Assembly (NCBI RefSeq): GCF_009765825.1
Contig: NZ_LMUR01000010.1
Location: 113,437-177,436, forward strand
Source of the DNA: Granulicella sp. L60
GTDB taxonomy: Bacteria; Acidobacteriota; Terriglobia; Terriglobales; Acidobacteriaceae
Direction of reading: 5' to 3'
Length of the DNA stretch: 64,000 nt
Part shown: one piece after another, positions 9,477 through 18,519 of the stretch
Layout: the number at the start of each line of letters is the position of its first letter
Numbering within the stretch: the first letter of the stretch is position 1
Position numbers and translations under genes: made by a program
The notes under the pieces: model-generated
Told to the model about the DNA's origin: nothing
Database searches by the model: none
The model's input: only the letters and a program-made list of their open reading frames with translations

Positions 9477-12400
9477 ATATGCCACAAAACACTTTACCCG
9501 CCCAGAACGCTCCACGCATCCGCCCGTGGTTTTCGATGATGCTTCTCGCCCTGAGCATGGTGCTGTTTCTCGGCGCTGGCGCTCACGCTCAACTTACGGC
9601 TGGGCACGTTACCGGCGCCGTTAAGGATTCAACCGGGGCAATCGTTCCAGGAGCCACCGTTACGCTTACGAGCGAAGGAACAGGCATCGCGGCGAAGACC
9701 ACCTCCACATCGAGTGGAGACTACACCTTTGCACAGGTAAACCCCGGATCTTATACGTTGCGTGTAGATGCTCCAGGCTTTCAATCACAGATCACTCGCG
9801 GCATTCAGGTGCACGTTCAGGAGAGCGCAACCCAGGACTTTACCTTGTCCGTGGGAAATGTGTCGGAGCAGGTGACAGTCACTTCCGCAACTCCCCTATT
9901 GCAGGCAGAGTCTGCATCCGTCGGACAGGTGGTGGATTCCAAAGCCATTAACGACCTGCCCCTGGTGAGCAGGGACTGGACCACTCTTGCCCATCTCGCC
10001 GCCGGAACAACGACGACTAGTACTGGAGGAGCAGCGGGCCTTCAGTTTTCCGCCAATGGAGTAAATACCACCCAGAATGACTACCGTCTGGATGGCATCG
10101 ACGACAACATGGAGTTCTATGGGGGATTCGGAACGATTTCGATTCAAGGTGTTGTCTCTATCGTTCCTCCGCCCGATGCCATTCAGGAGTTCAACCTTCA
10201 GACGGGAGACTTAAGCGCCGCATTCGGCCACTCCACCGGCTCAGTCGTCAACGCTGTCATCAAATCCGGCACAGACAAATTTCATGGCGATCTTTGGGAG
10301 TACCTGCGGAACAATGTTTTCAATGCCAATGACTTTTTTGCGAAACAGGCTGGACTCCCGCGGCCGGCATACCATGAGAACCAATTCGGCGGAACGATCG
10401 GTGGACCAGTGGCAATTCCTGGGACGCACCTTGGGCTTAAGAAAACGTTCTTCTTCTTCGATACGCAGCGCGTCAGGATTCTAACGCCGGTAACTTCTAC
10501 TTCAACTGTTCCAACTCCTGCGATGAGAAATAGCAACTTCACAAATATGCAGGACCTGATCAACGACACCAGCGGCACTCGCACGGACGGGCTAGGCCGC
10601 GTATTCCCGACAGGCACAGTCCTGGATCCCACGACGACCAGGCAGGTCGCTGCTGGCGCTGTGGATCCGATCACCGGGCTGCGAAACGGTTCATCCAACT
10701 CGGTGTTTGTGCGCGATCCCTTTTTCAGCGGTGGTAGCGTCGCCGGTATCACCAACTTCGTCGGCCTTACACCGCAACTTAACATGCTTCCGGCAGGCCG
10801 TATCGATCCGAACGCGGTGAAGATACTGAATCTTTATCCTTCGCCAACCGGAAACGGCCTGGTCAACAACTTTGTTTATTCTCCTAACATCGATCTCACT
10901 CTCAATCAATATGACGTCCGTATTGATCACGACTTCAATGAGAACAACCAGCTATGGGGAGTATTCAACTGGTATCACGCCTTCCAGACGACTCCAGGGT
11001 CTCTGCCGGGGCTCGCTTTCGGAGCCGTGTATGGAGGCGGCACGGATGACAGTCCGCACTGGGCGACCGCCATTAGCTACACGCATATCTTCACTCCCTC
11101 CCTCACGAACTCGCTCAATGTGGGCGTTCAAAGCTCCACAAACAATAACGTGCCGCCGTTTGGCAACACTCCCGGAATTCCCGACCAGTTTGGAATTCAG
11201 GGCGAGCAGTTCGGCCCTGGGCTTGGTGGTCTTCCAACGATCAATCTTACGAATATGACAACGCTTGGTGCATCCGGCTACAACCCGGTCACCAACAACG
11301 TCTCTTCCTATGAAATACAAGACACCGTGACGAAGCTCTATAAGAACCATACGTTCAACATCGGTTATGAGGTCACCCTGATTCGGGCAAGACTGCGGCA
11401 GCCAACCAGTGGATCGGGAGCTATGACGTTCAGCGGCCAATTTACTGACGTTCCAAGCAACTCCTCAGGGTATACCTCCATGGCCGATATGTTGCTAACA
11501 CCTACAGGAGCCTCTGTTCCCGGGGGGCTCAGCAACCAGGGAGGTGTGACTTCGTTCGTCCAGTCCAACGCTACGACTATCCACAACGAGAGGCTATATA
11601 ACGCAGTATTCTTCCAGGACGATTGGAAAGTACTTCCTAATCTGACTCTCAATCTCGGCCTGCGCTGGGACCGCTATGGAGCGCCGCTCGAAGACAACGA
11701 TCATCAGGCGAACATGATTGGAAATGATGGAGGCAACGGTCCTGGAGGCACGTTCTACATGCCTCAATCCACTTGCGGTGCAGCGCCAGCTCAGTTCCTC
11801 GCTCTCCTTGCTAAGGACAATATCAATCAATCGTGCATTGGGAACAGAAGTCTCAGCAACGTTCAGAATACGAACTTTGCTCCAAGAGTCGGCTTCGCCT
11901 ATCGGATCAGGCCCGATCTCGTTATTCGCGGAGGATACGGCATTGCCTATGGTTCCTTGGCGAACATAGGTGCAGCGCCTTATGTTCTGGGCAACAACTT
12001 CCCGTTTGCATACAGCGTTACCTATACCGCTCCTAATCCCACAACGCCGGTCACACTTTCCAACGGTGCGCTTCCAACTCTGGAGAATGTTTTTGCATCA
12101 GTAAATCTCTCCTCTGCTGCGACGGCAAATCCGAGTGGGGCCAACCTCGCCGGGCGTGTCTTCGATTTCTCGACGCCTTATACGGAAGCCTTCAACTTGA
12201 CGTTGCAGAAGCAGCTCGGAAGCCATGATTCTGTGCAGATCGCTTACGTCGGGGACGTCGGCAGGCATCTCGATGCTCGAGGAACCTTCAACGATCCTTC
12301 GGAGATAACGCCTCCGGGGACCAACAACTTCGCGAACGGCATCATCCCCTTTCCGGATTTTGCTATCGGCTCTGCCTTCCTAACGACGAATGCAACAAGC

Positions 12401-13153
12401 TCCTACAATTCACTGCAGACGGTGTATACGCATCAATTCAGTGGAGGCTTGTCTGTCCTCGCAAACTACACTTACAGCAAGTGCATGACGAATCAAGGGG
12501 CAATTACGGACGGTATAAACTACCGGGCGCAGTGGCTTCCTGGGTTTGGCATCAATCGGGATTACACTCTCTGCCCGAATGATGCGACCAACGTGGTACA
12601 CGCATCGGGATCTTACGATCTGCCGGTTGGGCGAGGAAGGGAGTTTCTATCTTCGGCGAACCCTGCCACGCAGGCTGTACTCGGCGGATGGGGAGTCAAC
12701 TACATTGTGACTTACCAAAGCGGGCAGCCCTTTACGATTACCTGCCCAATACCGACCACCTCCTACTTCGGCTGCAATGCGAACAGGGTCCCTGGCGTGA
12801 GCGAGTCTGCAGGAGCACACACCCAGAAGCAGTGGCTGAATCCGAATGCGTTCTCAAATCCACCTGTGGCTACGCAGTTGGGTCAGACGGACTATTCCCC
12901 ACTCGGTTCGGTATCCGAGCAGGTCCGCGGTCCCAGCTTTACCAACGTGGATGCATCTGTCTTCAAGGAGTTTCCCATCAGGGAGGCCGTTCACCTGCAG
13001 TTTCGCGCGGAGGCGTACAACCTGTTCAATCATGCGCAATTTGGCAACCCTACCACAAACCTGGACTTCCTGAACGCTCCTACATTTACGGAGATCACGA
13101 CTCTAAGAAATCCAACGCGGGTACTGCAGTTCGCACTGAAACTGTTCTACTAG
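9473..13153 (+). CDS. TonB-dependent receptor with carboxypeptidase-regulatory-like domain (Oar type)
   Basis: A 1226-residue outer-membrane transporter. A signal peptide (hydrophobic run MMLLALSMVLFLGAG, ending near AHAQ) is followed by a carboxypeptidase-regulatory-like beta-sandwich (about 40-125; GHVTGAVKDSTGAIVPGATV), a plug domain with DYRLDGIDDN and a long beta-barrel. The C-terminus LQFALKLFY ends in an aromatic residue, as outer-membrane insertion requires. The family in Acidobacteriota imports oligosaccharides or other large substrates; the ligand here is unknown. It is followed by a PQQ dehydrogenase on the same strand, suggesting uptake and periplasmic oxidation of the same compound. 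An unusual long hairpin lies between the two. Confidence 0.93.
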   Translation: MNMPQNTLPAQNAPRIRPWFSMMLLALSMVLFLGAGAHAQLTAGHVTGAVKDSTGAIVPGATVTLTSEGTGIAAKTTSTSSGDYTFAQVNPGSYTLRVDAPGFQSQITRGIQVHVQESATQDFTLSVGNVSEQVTVTSATPLLQAESASVGQVVDSKAINDLPLVSRDWTTLAHLAAGTTTTSTGGAAGLQFSANGVNTTQNDYRLDGIDDNMEFYGGFGTISIQGVVSIVPPPDAIQEFNLQTGDLSAAFGHSTGSVVNAVIKSGTDKFHGDLWEYLRNNVFNANDFFAKQAGLPRPAYHENQFGGTIGGPVAIPGTHLGLKKTFFFFDTQRVRILTPVTSTSTVPTPAMRNSNFTNMQDLINDTSGTRTDGLGRVFPTGTVLDPTTTRQVAAGAVDPITGLRNGSSNSVFVRDPFFSGGSVAGITNFVGLTPQLNMLPAGRIDPNAVKILNLYPSPTGNGLVNNFVYSPNIDLTLNQYDVRIDHDFNENNQLWGVFNWYHAFQTTPGSLPGLAFGAVYGGGTDDSPHWATAISYTHIFTPSLTNSLNVGVQSSTNNNVPPFGNTPGIPDQFGIQGEQFGPGLGGLPTINLTNMTTLGASGYNPVTNNVSSYEIQDTVTKLYKNHTFNIGYEVTLIRARLRQPTSGSGAMTFSGQFTDVPSNSSGYTSMADMLLTPTGASVPGGLSNQGGVTSFVQSNATTIHNERLYNAVFFQDDWKVLPNLTLNLGLRWDRYGAPLEDNDHQANMIGNDGGNGPGGTFYMPQSTCGAAPAQFLALLAKDNINQSCIGNRSLSNVQNTNFAPRVGFAYRIRPDLVIRGGYGIAYGSLANIGAAPYVLGNNFPFAYSVTYTAPNPTTPVTLSNGALPTLENVFASVNLSSAATANPSGANLAGRVFDFSTPYTEAFNLTLQKQLGSHDSVQIAYVGDVGRHLDARGTFNDPSEITPPGTNNFANGIIPFPDFAIGSAFLTTNATSSYNSLQTVYTHQFSGGLSVLANYTYSKCMTNQGAITDGINYRAQWLPGFGINRDYTLCPNDATNVVHASGSYDLPVGRGREFLSSANPATQAVLGGWGVNYIVTYQSGQPFTITCPIPTTSYFGCNANRVPGVSESAGAHTQKQWLNPNAFSNPPVATQLGQTDYSPLGSVSEQVRGPSFTNVDASVFKEFPIREAVHLQFRAEAYNLFNHAQFGNPTTNLDFLNAPTFTEITTLRNPTRVLQFALKLFY

Positions 13154-13171
13154 TTTGTCATTTTTCTCCGT

Positions 13172-13219
13172 ATGCTCCTTCGCATGGAATCGTTCAACAC
13201 GATCTATGCGAGGGAGCAT
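13172..13219 (+). other. Long intercistronic hairpin between TonB receptor and PQQ dehydrogenase
   Basis: ATGCTCCTTCGCAT (13172-13185) pairs with ATGCGAGGGAGCAT (13206-13219) over 14 positions with a single G-T style mismatch. Inside, ATCGT and ACGAT (13189-13203) form a second short stem with a TCAAC loop. No T-run follows, so it is not a plain intrinsic terminator. It sits 19 bases after the receptor stop. An mRNA-stabilising or processing structure that sets different levels for the two proteins is one explanation; a REP-like element is another. Confidence 0.7.
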
Positions 13220-13323
13220 TCGGCACTTCAGATCCGACAATCCAATTACTCGCAATTCAGCGGATTGATCGAATGATGTCAGCTAGCGAAGGATCATACA
13301 CCTACATGGGGAATTACACTCTG

Positions 13324-15639
13324 ATGTCCTTACAGAATCTTAAGAAACTCAAAGGCCGTTGCAGCGCAGCTTTCTGGCCCACCGTACGCGCCAGTGTCAT
13401 GTTCTCAGCTTTAGTCGCGATGAGTTTTCATGTCTCGGTCGCTCAGAGCGATCATAAAACATGGTCACAATATGGCGGCGGCCCCGATAGTTCGAAATAT
13501 ACGACGCTCAATCAGATCACGAAGGAAAATGTCGGCAACCTTACAGTCGCTTGGACCTATCCGACGCGCGATCACAGCACCTATCTCTTTAATCCGCTTG
13601 TCGTCGAAGGCACCATGTACGTCCTGGCACGCGGCAATTCATTGGTCGCTCTAAACGCCGAGACAGGGAAAGAGATCTGGGTCCATGAAAATCTTCCAGG
13701 CATCACAACCCGAGGAATCACCTTCTGGCAAAGCAAGGATCATAAAGATCGGCGACTGATCTTTACGATCAACCATTTCATCGAAGAGATCGATGCACGT
13801 ACGGGAAAATCCATCCTCAACTTCGGCAGCAATGGCCTGGTGGATCTGCGAGTCGGCCTAGGCCGCGATCCCGATACGGTGGTTCGTATTAAAAGTGAAA
13901 CTCCGGGACGCTTATTTGAGAACCTGATCATTCTTGGTTCAGCTACAGGCGAAGGCTACATGTCGCCCCCAGGCGATCTGCGCGCCTACAATGTCCTTAC
14001 AGGCAAGATGGAGTGGATCTTCCACACCGTCCCACATCCGGGCGAGTTCGGTTACGACACCTGGCCCAAGGATGCATGGAAGTATGCCGGCGGTACAAAC
14101 ACATGGGGCGAGATATCGATCGATGAGAAGCGCGGCATCGCCTATTTTCCAACCGGCTCCTCAACCTACGACATGTATGGTGCGGACCGTATCGGAAAAG
14201 ATCTCTTCGCAGACTCTATCCTGGCGCTCAATGCTCGAACCGGAAAACTGATGTGGCACTTCCAATTTATTCATCACGATCTCTGGGACTACGATTCAAC
14301 GTCGGCGCCGCAGCTGATCACAATTCACCACGACGGCAAAACAATCGACGCTGTCGCCGAGGCAGGAAAAGTTGGCTTTCTCTACGTCTTCGATCGTGTA
14401 ACCGGTAAGCCGATATGGCCGATCGAAGAACGTCCAGTTCCGAAGAGCGATGTGCCCGGCGAACAGTCTTGGCCCACGCAGCCCTTCCCAACAGCTCCAC
14501 CTCCATTTGCGCGCCAGGGAATGACAGCGGCCGACGTCAACCCTTACATGACACCCGCGGAGATTGCATCTTGGAAGAAGAAGATAGCCAACGATAACAA
14601 TCAAGGTCTCTACACCCCACCGTCGCAGTACAAGGAAACCGTAGCGCTGCCCGGTGCACGTGGAGGATCAAACTGGGGCACCACCGCCGCCGATCCGGCG
14701 AAGGGTCTTGTCTACGTTCTTACGCAGGATTGGCCCTCATTCGTACCCCTCGTTGCGGAGCGGCGGCTACCTTCCAGCAACGGACGCTTCGGTGAATCCG
14801 CGACAGGCAAGACTATCTATCAATCAAACTGCCAGGCTTGCCACGGAGCCACCCGGCAAGGCGCCGGAGAAGTCCCCTCACTCGTCGACATAGATGCTCG
14901 TTTCAACCTCGACGAGTTCAAGCAGGTCGTCGCAGTCGGAAAGGGCGACATGCCCGCGTTCCCTTCTTTGACCGGGGCCAATCAAGAGGCACTCTACGCG
15001 TACCTGCTCAACCCAGAAGGAAAGACCCGCCCATCTCGCGTGCCCGAGCCACCACCCCCTAACCTCGGCGGACCAGTCGTCGCTTCAGGAGGAGCTCCAG
15101 GCGGCTTGGTTCTACCCACCCTGGATCTCAAGAAATATGGCGGCGGCTTCGCAGGCGCACCCTACCCCGATGGAGTTGACGCTCCCAAGCGCCTCTATTC
15201 AGACTATGGGTTGGACTATCCCTACGTCATCGCCCCTCCATGGTCTTACATCGTCGCCTATGATTTGAACACCGGAACGATAAAGTGGAAGGTTCCGCTG
15301 GGTGAGGATCCTGAACTCGCTGCCAAGGGAATCACGGGCACGGGATTCATTCAGGGCGGCGAGCGCCGTGGAATGGTGGTCACCTCTACAGGTCTGATCT
15401 TCGTCAACGGAAGGGATGGCAAAATTCGCGCATACGACGCGAATAATGGAAAGGTACTTTGGAGCGCGGCGTTACCGGCTGGCACCGAAGGAATTCCTTC
15501 CATGTATGAAGTAGGTGGTCGGGAATATCTTGCCGTACCTGCAGCATCAGCCCAACCATCCGGACGCGGTGATGCCACTTATCAACCCGCAGGAAGCACT
15601 GCAAACAGAGCTTACGTTGTCTTCGCTCTACCCAAATAA
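13324..15639 (+). CDS. PQQ-dependent dehydrogenase with C-terminal-half cytochrome c domain (quinoprotein glucose/alcohol dehydrogenase-like)
   Basis: A roughly 771-residue periplasmic oxidoreductase. A long signal peptide (basic region KKLKGR, then VMFSALVAMSF, ending near SVAQ) is followed by a PQQ eight-bladed propeller with repeats such as LVALNAETGKEIW and LRAYNVLTGKMEWIF. A class I cytochrome c segment with heme motif CQACH interrupts the propeller and passes electrons on; the last blade (KIRAYDANNGKVLW) follows it. The reading frame is open far upstream into the TonB gene, but only codons after the hairpin make sense. I prefer ATG 13324 for its signal peptide; ATG 13306 or 13273 are possible and no strong ribosome-binding site decides. 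Substrate is probably a sugar or polyol. Confidence 0.88.
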   Translation: MSLQNLKKLKGRCSAAFWPTVRASVMFSALVAMSFHVSVAQSDHKTWSQYGGGPDSSKYTTLNQITKENVGNLTVAWTYPTRDHSTYLFNPLVVEGTMYVLARGNSLVALNAETGKEIWVHENLPGITTRGITFWQSKDHKDRRLIFTINHFIEEIDARTGKSILNFGSNGLVDLRVGLGRDPDTVVRIKSETPGRLFENLIILGSATGEGYMSPPGDLRAYNVLTGKMEWIFHTVPHPGEFGYDTWPKDAWKYAGGTNTWGEISIDEKRGIAYFPTGSSTYDMYGADRIGKDLFADSILALNARTGKLMWHFQFIHHDLWDYDSTSAPQLITIHHDGKTIDAVAEAGKVGFLYVFDRVTGKPIWPIEERPVPKSDVPGEQSWPTQPFPTAPPPFARQGMTAADVNPYMTPAEIASWKKKIANDNNQGLYTPPSQYKETVALPGARGGSNWGTTAADPAKGLVYVLTQDWPSFVPLVAERRLPSSNGRFGESATGKTIYQSNCQACHGATRQGAGEVPSLVDIDARFNLDEFKQVVAVGKGDMPAFPSLTGANQEALYAYLLNPEGKTRPSRVPEPPPPNLGGPVVASGGAPGGLVLPTLDLKKYGGGFAGAPYPDGVDAPKRLYSDYGLDYPYVIAPPWSYIVAYDLNTGTIKWKVPLGEDPELAAKGITGTGFIQGGERRGMVVTSTGLIFVNGRDGKIRAYDANNGKVLWSAALPAGTEGIPSMYEVGGREYLAVPAASAQPSGRGDATYQPAGSTANRAYVVFALPK

Positions 15640-15695
15640 CTTCATGCAACGGAGCCGATCACGATGCCGCAATTACCGTGAAAAATAGGGTAGGA

Positions 15696-15711
15696 TCGTA
15701 TAAAAGTACGA
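15696..15711. promoter_or_regulatory. Inverted repeat with embedded -10-like box upstream of the IclR gene
   Basis: TCGTA (15696-15700) and TACGA (15707-15711) flank a six-base centre, and TATAAA (15699-15704) within it resembles a -10 element, 48 bases before the IclR start codon. A repressor bound here would block RNA polymerase, so autoregulation is plausible. No matching -35 at a normal distance was found. Confidence 0.4.
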
Positions 15712-15758
15712 CGTAATTCATAGTTACAACAAATATTCACTAGGTATCTTCTTCCTAT

Positions 15759-16547
15759 ATGGCTACTAAAAAAACTGCCCAAGTCGCCACGGTGCAAAGC
15801 TTGGATCGCGGGTTGGCTATCGTTCAGGCGATCGCCAACTCCCAACAGCCTATGTCGCTAGGTCAAGTAGCGGAGTTGATGGGAATCGATCGCAGCACCG
15901 CGTTTCGCCTGCTGCATACGCTGAAGCGCCGCGGCTTTCTCGCAATGCCCGCTGGCCGCAAGGACTACATTCTCGGCTCCTCCATTTGGACGCTCTATAA
16001 CCACTACAGCTGGAGCAAGATGCTTGTGAAAGTGGCAAGCGGGCTGCTGAAGGAACTGGCAACACACACCAACGAGACGGCACATATCGCAATCCGCGAG
16101 GGAAGCCAGGCGCTCTTTATGGACTGCGCCGCCGCAAGCCACATGGTTGCCGTGTCGAGCCGCATTGGCGAACTCCTGCCTCTCTACTGCACCGCCCATG
16201 GCAAGGCGTTGTTAGCAGATGCTACAGAGCAGGATCTAAAAAAACTGTACGGTAACCGACCTCTGAAAAAGCTTACAGAGTCAACGCTGTCTACGGTGCC
16301 GGAGCTGGTGAACGATATCGCCGGAATCAAGAAACGCGGTTATGCCGTGGACGATGCAGAGTTTCGCGATGAAATACGCTGCATTGCGGCGCCCATTCGT
16401 CTGAACAAAGATATCGTCGGTTCAATTGGAATCTCGGCGCCCGTACTAAGAGTTACGAAAGAAAATACACGCATAAACATAGAGCACGTATGTAATATCG
16501 CAACTCGAATCGGTGATGTCTTGAGCAACTTGAAGGACGAGGACTAA
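15759..16547 (+). CDS. IclR-family transcriptional regulator
   Basis: A 262-residue cytosolic DNA-binding regulator. An N-terminal winged helix-turn-helix (about 10-75; SLGQVAELMGIDRSTAFRLL) precedes the IclR effector-binding domain (about 90-255), with features such as the LPLYCTAHGKALLA block and the RDEIRCIAAPI region that lines the ligand pocket. IclR proteins usually respond to small carboxylic acids or sugar-derived metabolites and control adjacent catabolic genes. It lies downstream of the TonB/PQQ pair and nine bases from the end of a convergent catabolic operon, so either or both are likely targets. The dyad at 15696 suggests it also controls itself. Confidence 0.92.
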   Translation: MATKKTAQVATVQSLDRGLAIVQAIANSQQPMSLGQVAELMGIDRSTAFRLLHTLKRRGFLAMPAGRKDYILGSSIWTLYNHYSWSKMLVKVASGLLKELATHTNETAHIAIREGSQALFMDCAAASHMVAVSSRIGELLPLYCTAHGKALLADATEQDLKKLYGNRPLKKLTESTLSTVPELVNDIAGIKKRGYAVDDAEFRDEIRCIAAPIRLNKDIVGSIGISAPVLRVTKENTRINIEHVCNIATRIGDVLSNLKDED

Positions 16548-16556
16548 TCAGGCCAC

Positions 16557-17564
16557 TTACTGTTTCCACGTCGACCAGGCAAGTCCGTCCACCCACATTC
16601 CCGCTGGTAGAAGCTGCGTCACCGCCCAATTGGAAGTATCGATCTCTGCAACCTGGCTACTGGTATTGCAGGAGACGAAGGCGCGTGTTCCATCCGGAGA
16701 GAGCAATACCTCCTGCGGGCTTGCCGGAACGTCAATTGTCTTCTCGAGCTTCATACTGGACAGATTGATCACACCAACCTGCTTGCTGGCCGGCAACGCG
16801 AGCACTAGATACTTTCCATCTTTTGTTACAACGCCTCCATAGCCCTTAGCCGGCAGATCGACCCAGGCACGCACCTTGCGCGTCGTCGTGTCGATGGCCG
16901 CAAGCCGCGGCTCTGAAGCATCAGAGACGAAAACAGTCTTATCATCGTTCGAGATTGCGATCCGCTGAATATGCTGCGCAACTGGTATAACCCCAACCAG
17001 CTTGTGAGTCTTCAGGTCGAGCACCGAGACGGTGCCGGGTGCTACATTCGCGGTGTATCCAAAACGGCCGTTGTGCGAAAGAACGAGCATATGCGACTCA
17101 GCCTGGCCAGTCGGAACAGAGTAAAGAACCTTGAAGGTGTGTGGATCAACGGCAGTAATGGATTGATCAAGTTCCGTCGTCACATACAGCACGTTGCGAT
17201 GGACATCGTATACCGGCTTATGCGGGCGTACACCATGTCCAAAGTCAACCACCTTAACTATCTTGCGCGAAGGTAAGTCGACAACCAGCATCTCCTGGCC
17301 ATCGGTTCCTGCATGCCCCACACCTGCATTGCCATAGATAGGCAGATAGACAGTCTTACCATCGGGTGAAGTGGCAACCTCGTGTGCCTTAATGCGGCCC
17401 TCCTCCGCGACGGTCGCAATCTGCTTACCAGTGGCGGGATCGATGATGGAGAGAGTCACATCATTCTGATTAACCGCCAACAGTGTGCCCGCCGTCTGCG
17501 CATACGAACAGATGGAGACAAGTCCAAGAATAAGGAAGCCGGAAATCGAAGCCCTTTGCACCAT
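16557..17564 (-). CDS. Exported YVTN-family beta-propeller protein (YncE-like)
   Basis: A 335-residue secreted protein: signal peptide SGFLILGLVSICSYAQ, then about seven repeats of roughly 40 residues of the YVTN/NHL-like propeller type (for example VSVLDLKTHKLVGVIPVAQ and VGVINLSSMKLEKTIDVP). No catalytic residues are evident; such proteins usually bind other molecules or have undefined periplasmic roles. It is the last gene of a minus-strand operon and is separated from the SDR gene by 112 bases containing a hairpin (17637-17662). It ends nine bases from the IclR stop (convergent). Confidence 0.85.
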   Translation of the reverse strand: MVQRASISGFLILGLVSICSYAQTAGTLLAVNQNDVTLSIIDPATGKQIATVAEEGRIKAHEVATSPDGKTVYLPIYGNAGVGHAGTDGQEMLVVDLPSRKIVKVVDFGHGVRPHKPVYDVHRNVLYVTTELDQSITAVDPHTFKVLYSVPTGQAESHMLVLSHNGRFGYTANVAPGTVSVLDLKTHKLVGVIPVAQHIQRIAISNDDKTVFVSDASEPRLAAIDTTTRKVRAWVDLPAKGYGGVVTKDGKYLVLALPASKQVGVINLSSMKLEKTIDVPASPQEVLLSPDGTRAFVSCNTSSQVAEIDTSNWAVTQLLPAGMWVDGLAWSTWKQ

Positions 17565-17636
17565 GTTTAATCTCGATTCAATAAGACGCGAATTAGGTTA
17601 TGAACTACATGCGACATGCAGGCTACAGAAACGAAT

Positions 17637-17662
17637 TAGATAGGAAGTGCTGTGACTATCTA
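17637..17662 (-). other. Intercistronic hairpin between SDR and propeller genes
   Basis: TAGATAG (17637-17643) and CTATCTA (17656-17662) are perfect seven-base inverted arms around a 12-base loop. No T-run follows on the transcribed strand. It may mark partial termination or an RNA processing point between the two genes, or a protein-binding dyad. Confidence 0.4.
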
Positions 17663-17676
17663 GTTCGGTGAAGCTA

Positions 17677-18480
17677 CTAGAGTAGACTGCGAATGCTTCC
17701 ACCGTCGACCCCCCAAACCGAAGAAGTAACGAAAGAAGTAAGATCGCTCGCGAGAAAGACAATGATGTTGGCAACCTCTTCTGGCTCGCCAAGCCGTTCA
17801 AGTGGTAGCTGGCGAAGTTTCATCTCGTGTTCCACCGCCTCCCGCGGAGGCATGCCGTGAAGGGAACTCAAAGCATCTGCGAACCCGCCAGGTTTCGACC
17901 AGAAAGGAGTCCATATGGGACCAGGAGCCACCGCATTGACGCGGATCTTAGGCGCCTCCGAACGAGCCAGGCTTTTGGTTACCGCGATCAGCGCCGCCTT
18001 CAGCGCACCATAGTCCGCAGGCGCTCCTTCCGGCTGCCGCCCAAGATCAGAGGTGTTGTTAATAATGACGGCCTTATCCTTTTGCCTCAGTAACGGAAGT
18101 ACCTTGCGCGTAACTCGAATCGCGCTCATGAAATTCACCTGAAACGTTCGCTCCCAGTGTTCGTCGGTGAGATCCATAAAGGGTTTAGCATCTGCGAAAC
18201 CAACATTATTCACTAAGATGTCGAGGCCATGAGGGAGCTTGGCTAATACAGCGTCTACGCTGCTCTCCACCCCGCTCAAATTGCTGAGATCACCCTCAGC
18301 AATAATTGCCTTAGCCCCAGCTTGTTCAACCAGGGCCGCGGTCTTCCTAAGCTCTGCGCCGTCGCGATCGATCATGGCAACGTAAGCGCCCTCTTTTGCG
18401 AAAGCGATCGCGGTGGCTTTGCCGATCCCGTTGGCTGCTCCGGTAATGAGTACTGTTTTGCCCGCCAGTCCCGTTTCCAT
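17677..18480 (-). CDS. SDR-family NAD(P)-dependent oxidoreductase
   Basis: A 267-residue classical SDR. The cofactor motif TGAANGIG is near the N-terminus, an aspartate after beta-2 (MIDRDG) suggests NAD preference, NNVG is present, and the catalytic region has NNTSD and the YGALK (YxxxK) motif. The C-terminal Gly-rich GGS segment completes the fold. ATG 18480 is chosen because AAGGAG lies ten bases before it; a TTG three codons upstream is too close to that site. It sits 39 bases after the DUF6807 gene in the same operon and probably oxidises or reduces a sugar or sugar-acid intermediate of that pathway; the substrate is not predictable. Confidence 0.9.
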   Translation of the reverse strand: METGLAGKTVLITGAANGIGKATAIAFAKEGAYVAMIDRDGAELRKTAALVEQAGAKAIIAEGDLSNLSGVESSVDAVLAKLPHGLDILVNNVGFADAKPFMDLTDEHWERTFQVNFMSAIRVTRKVLPLLRQKDKAVIINNTSDLGRQPEGAPADYGALKAALIAVTKSLARSEAPKIRVNAVAPGPIWTPFWSKPGGFADALSSLHGMPPREAVEHEMKLRQLPLERLGEPEEVANIIVFLASDLTSFVTSSVWGVDGGSIRSLL

Positions 18481-18519
18481 GTTGCGCAATCTCCTTCTCG
18501 AACTAGTTCTTCATAGCAA

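Noticed and set aside
12688..13323. Upstream extension of the PQQ dehydrogenase frame into the TonB receptor gene
   Set aside because: The extension overlaps the receptor in another frame, has no dehydrogenase features and would bury the signal peptide.
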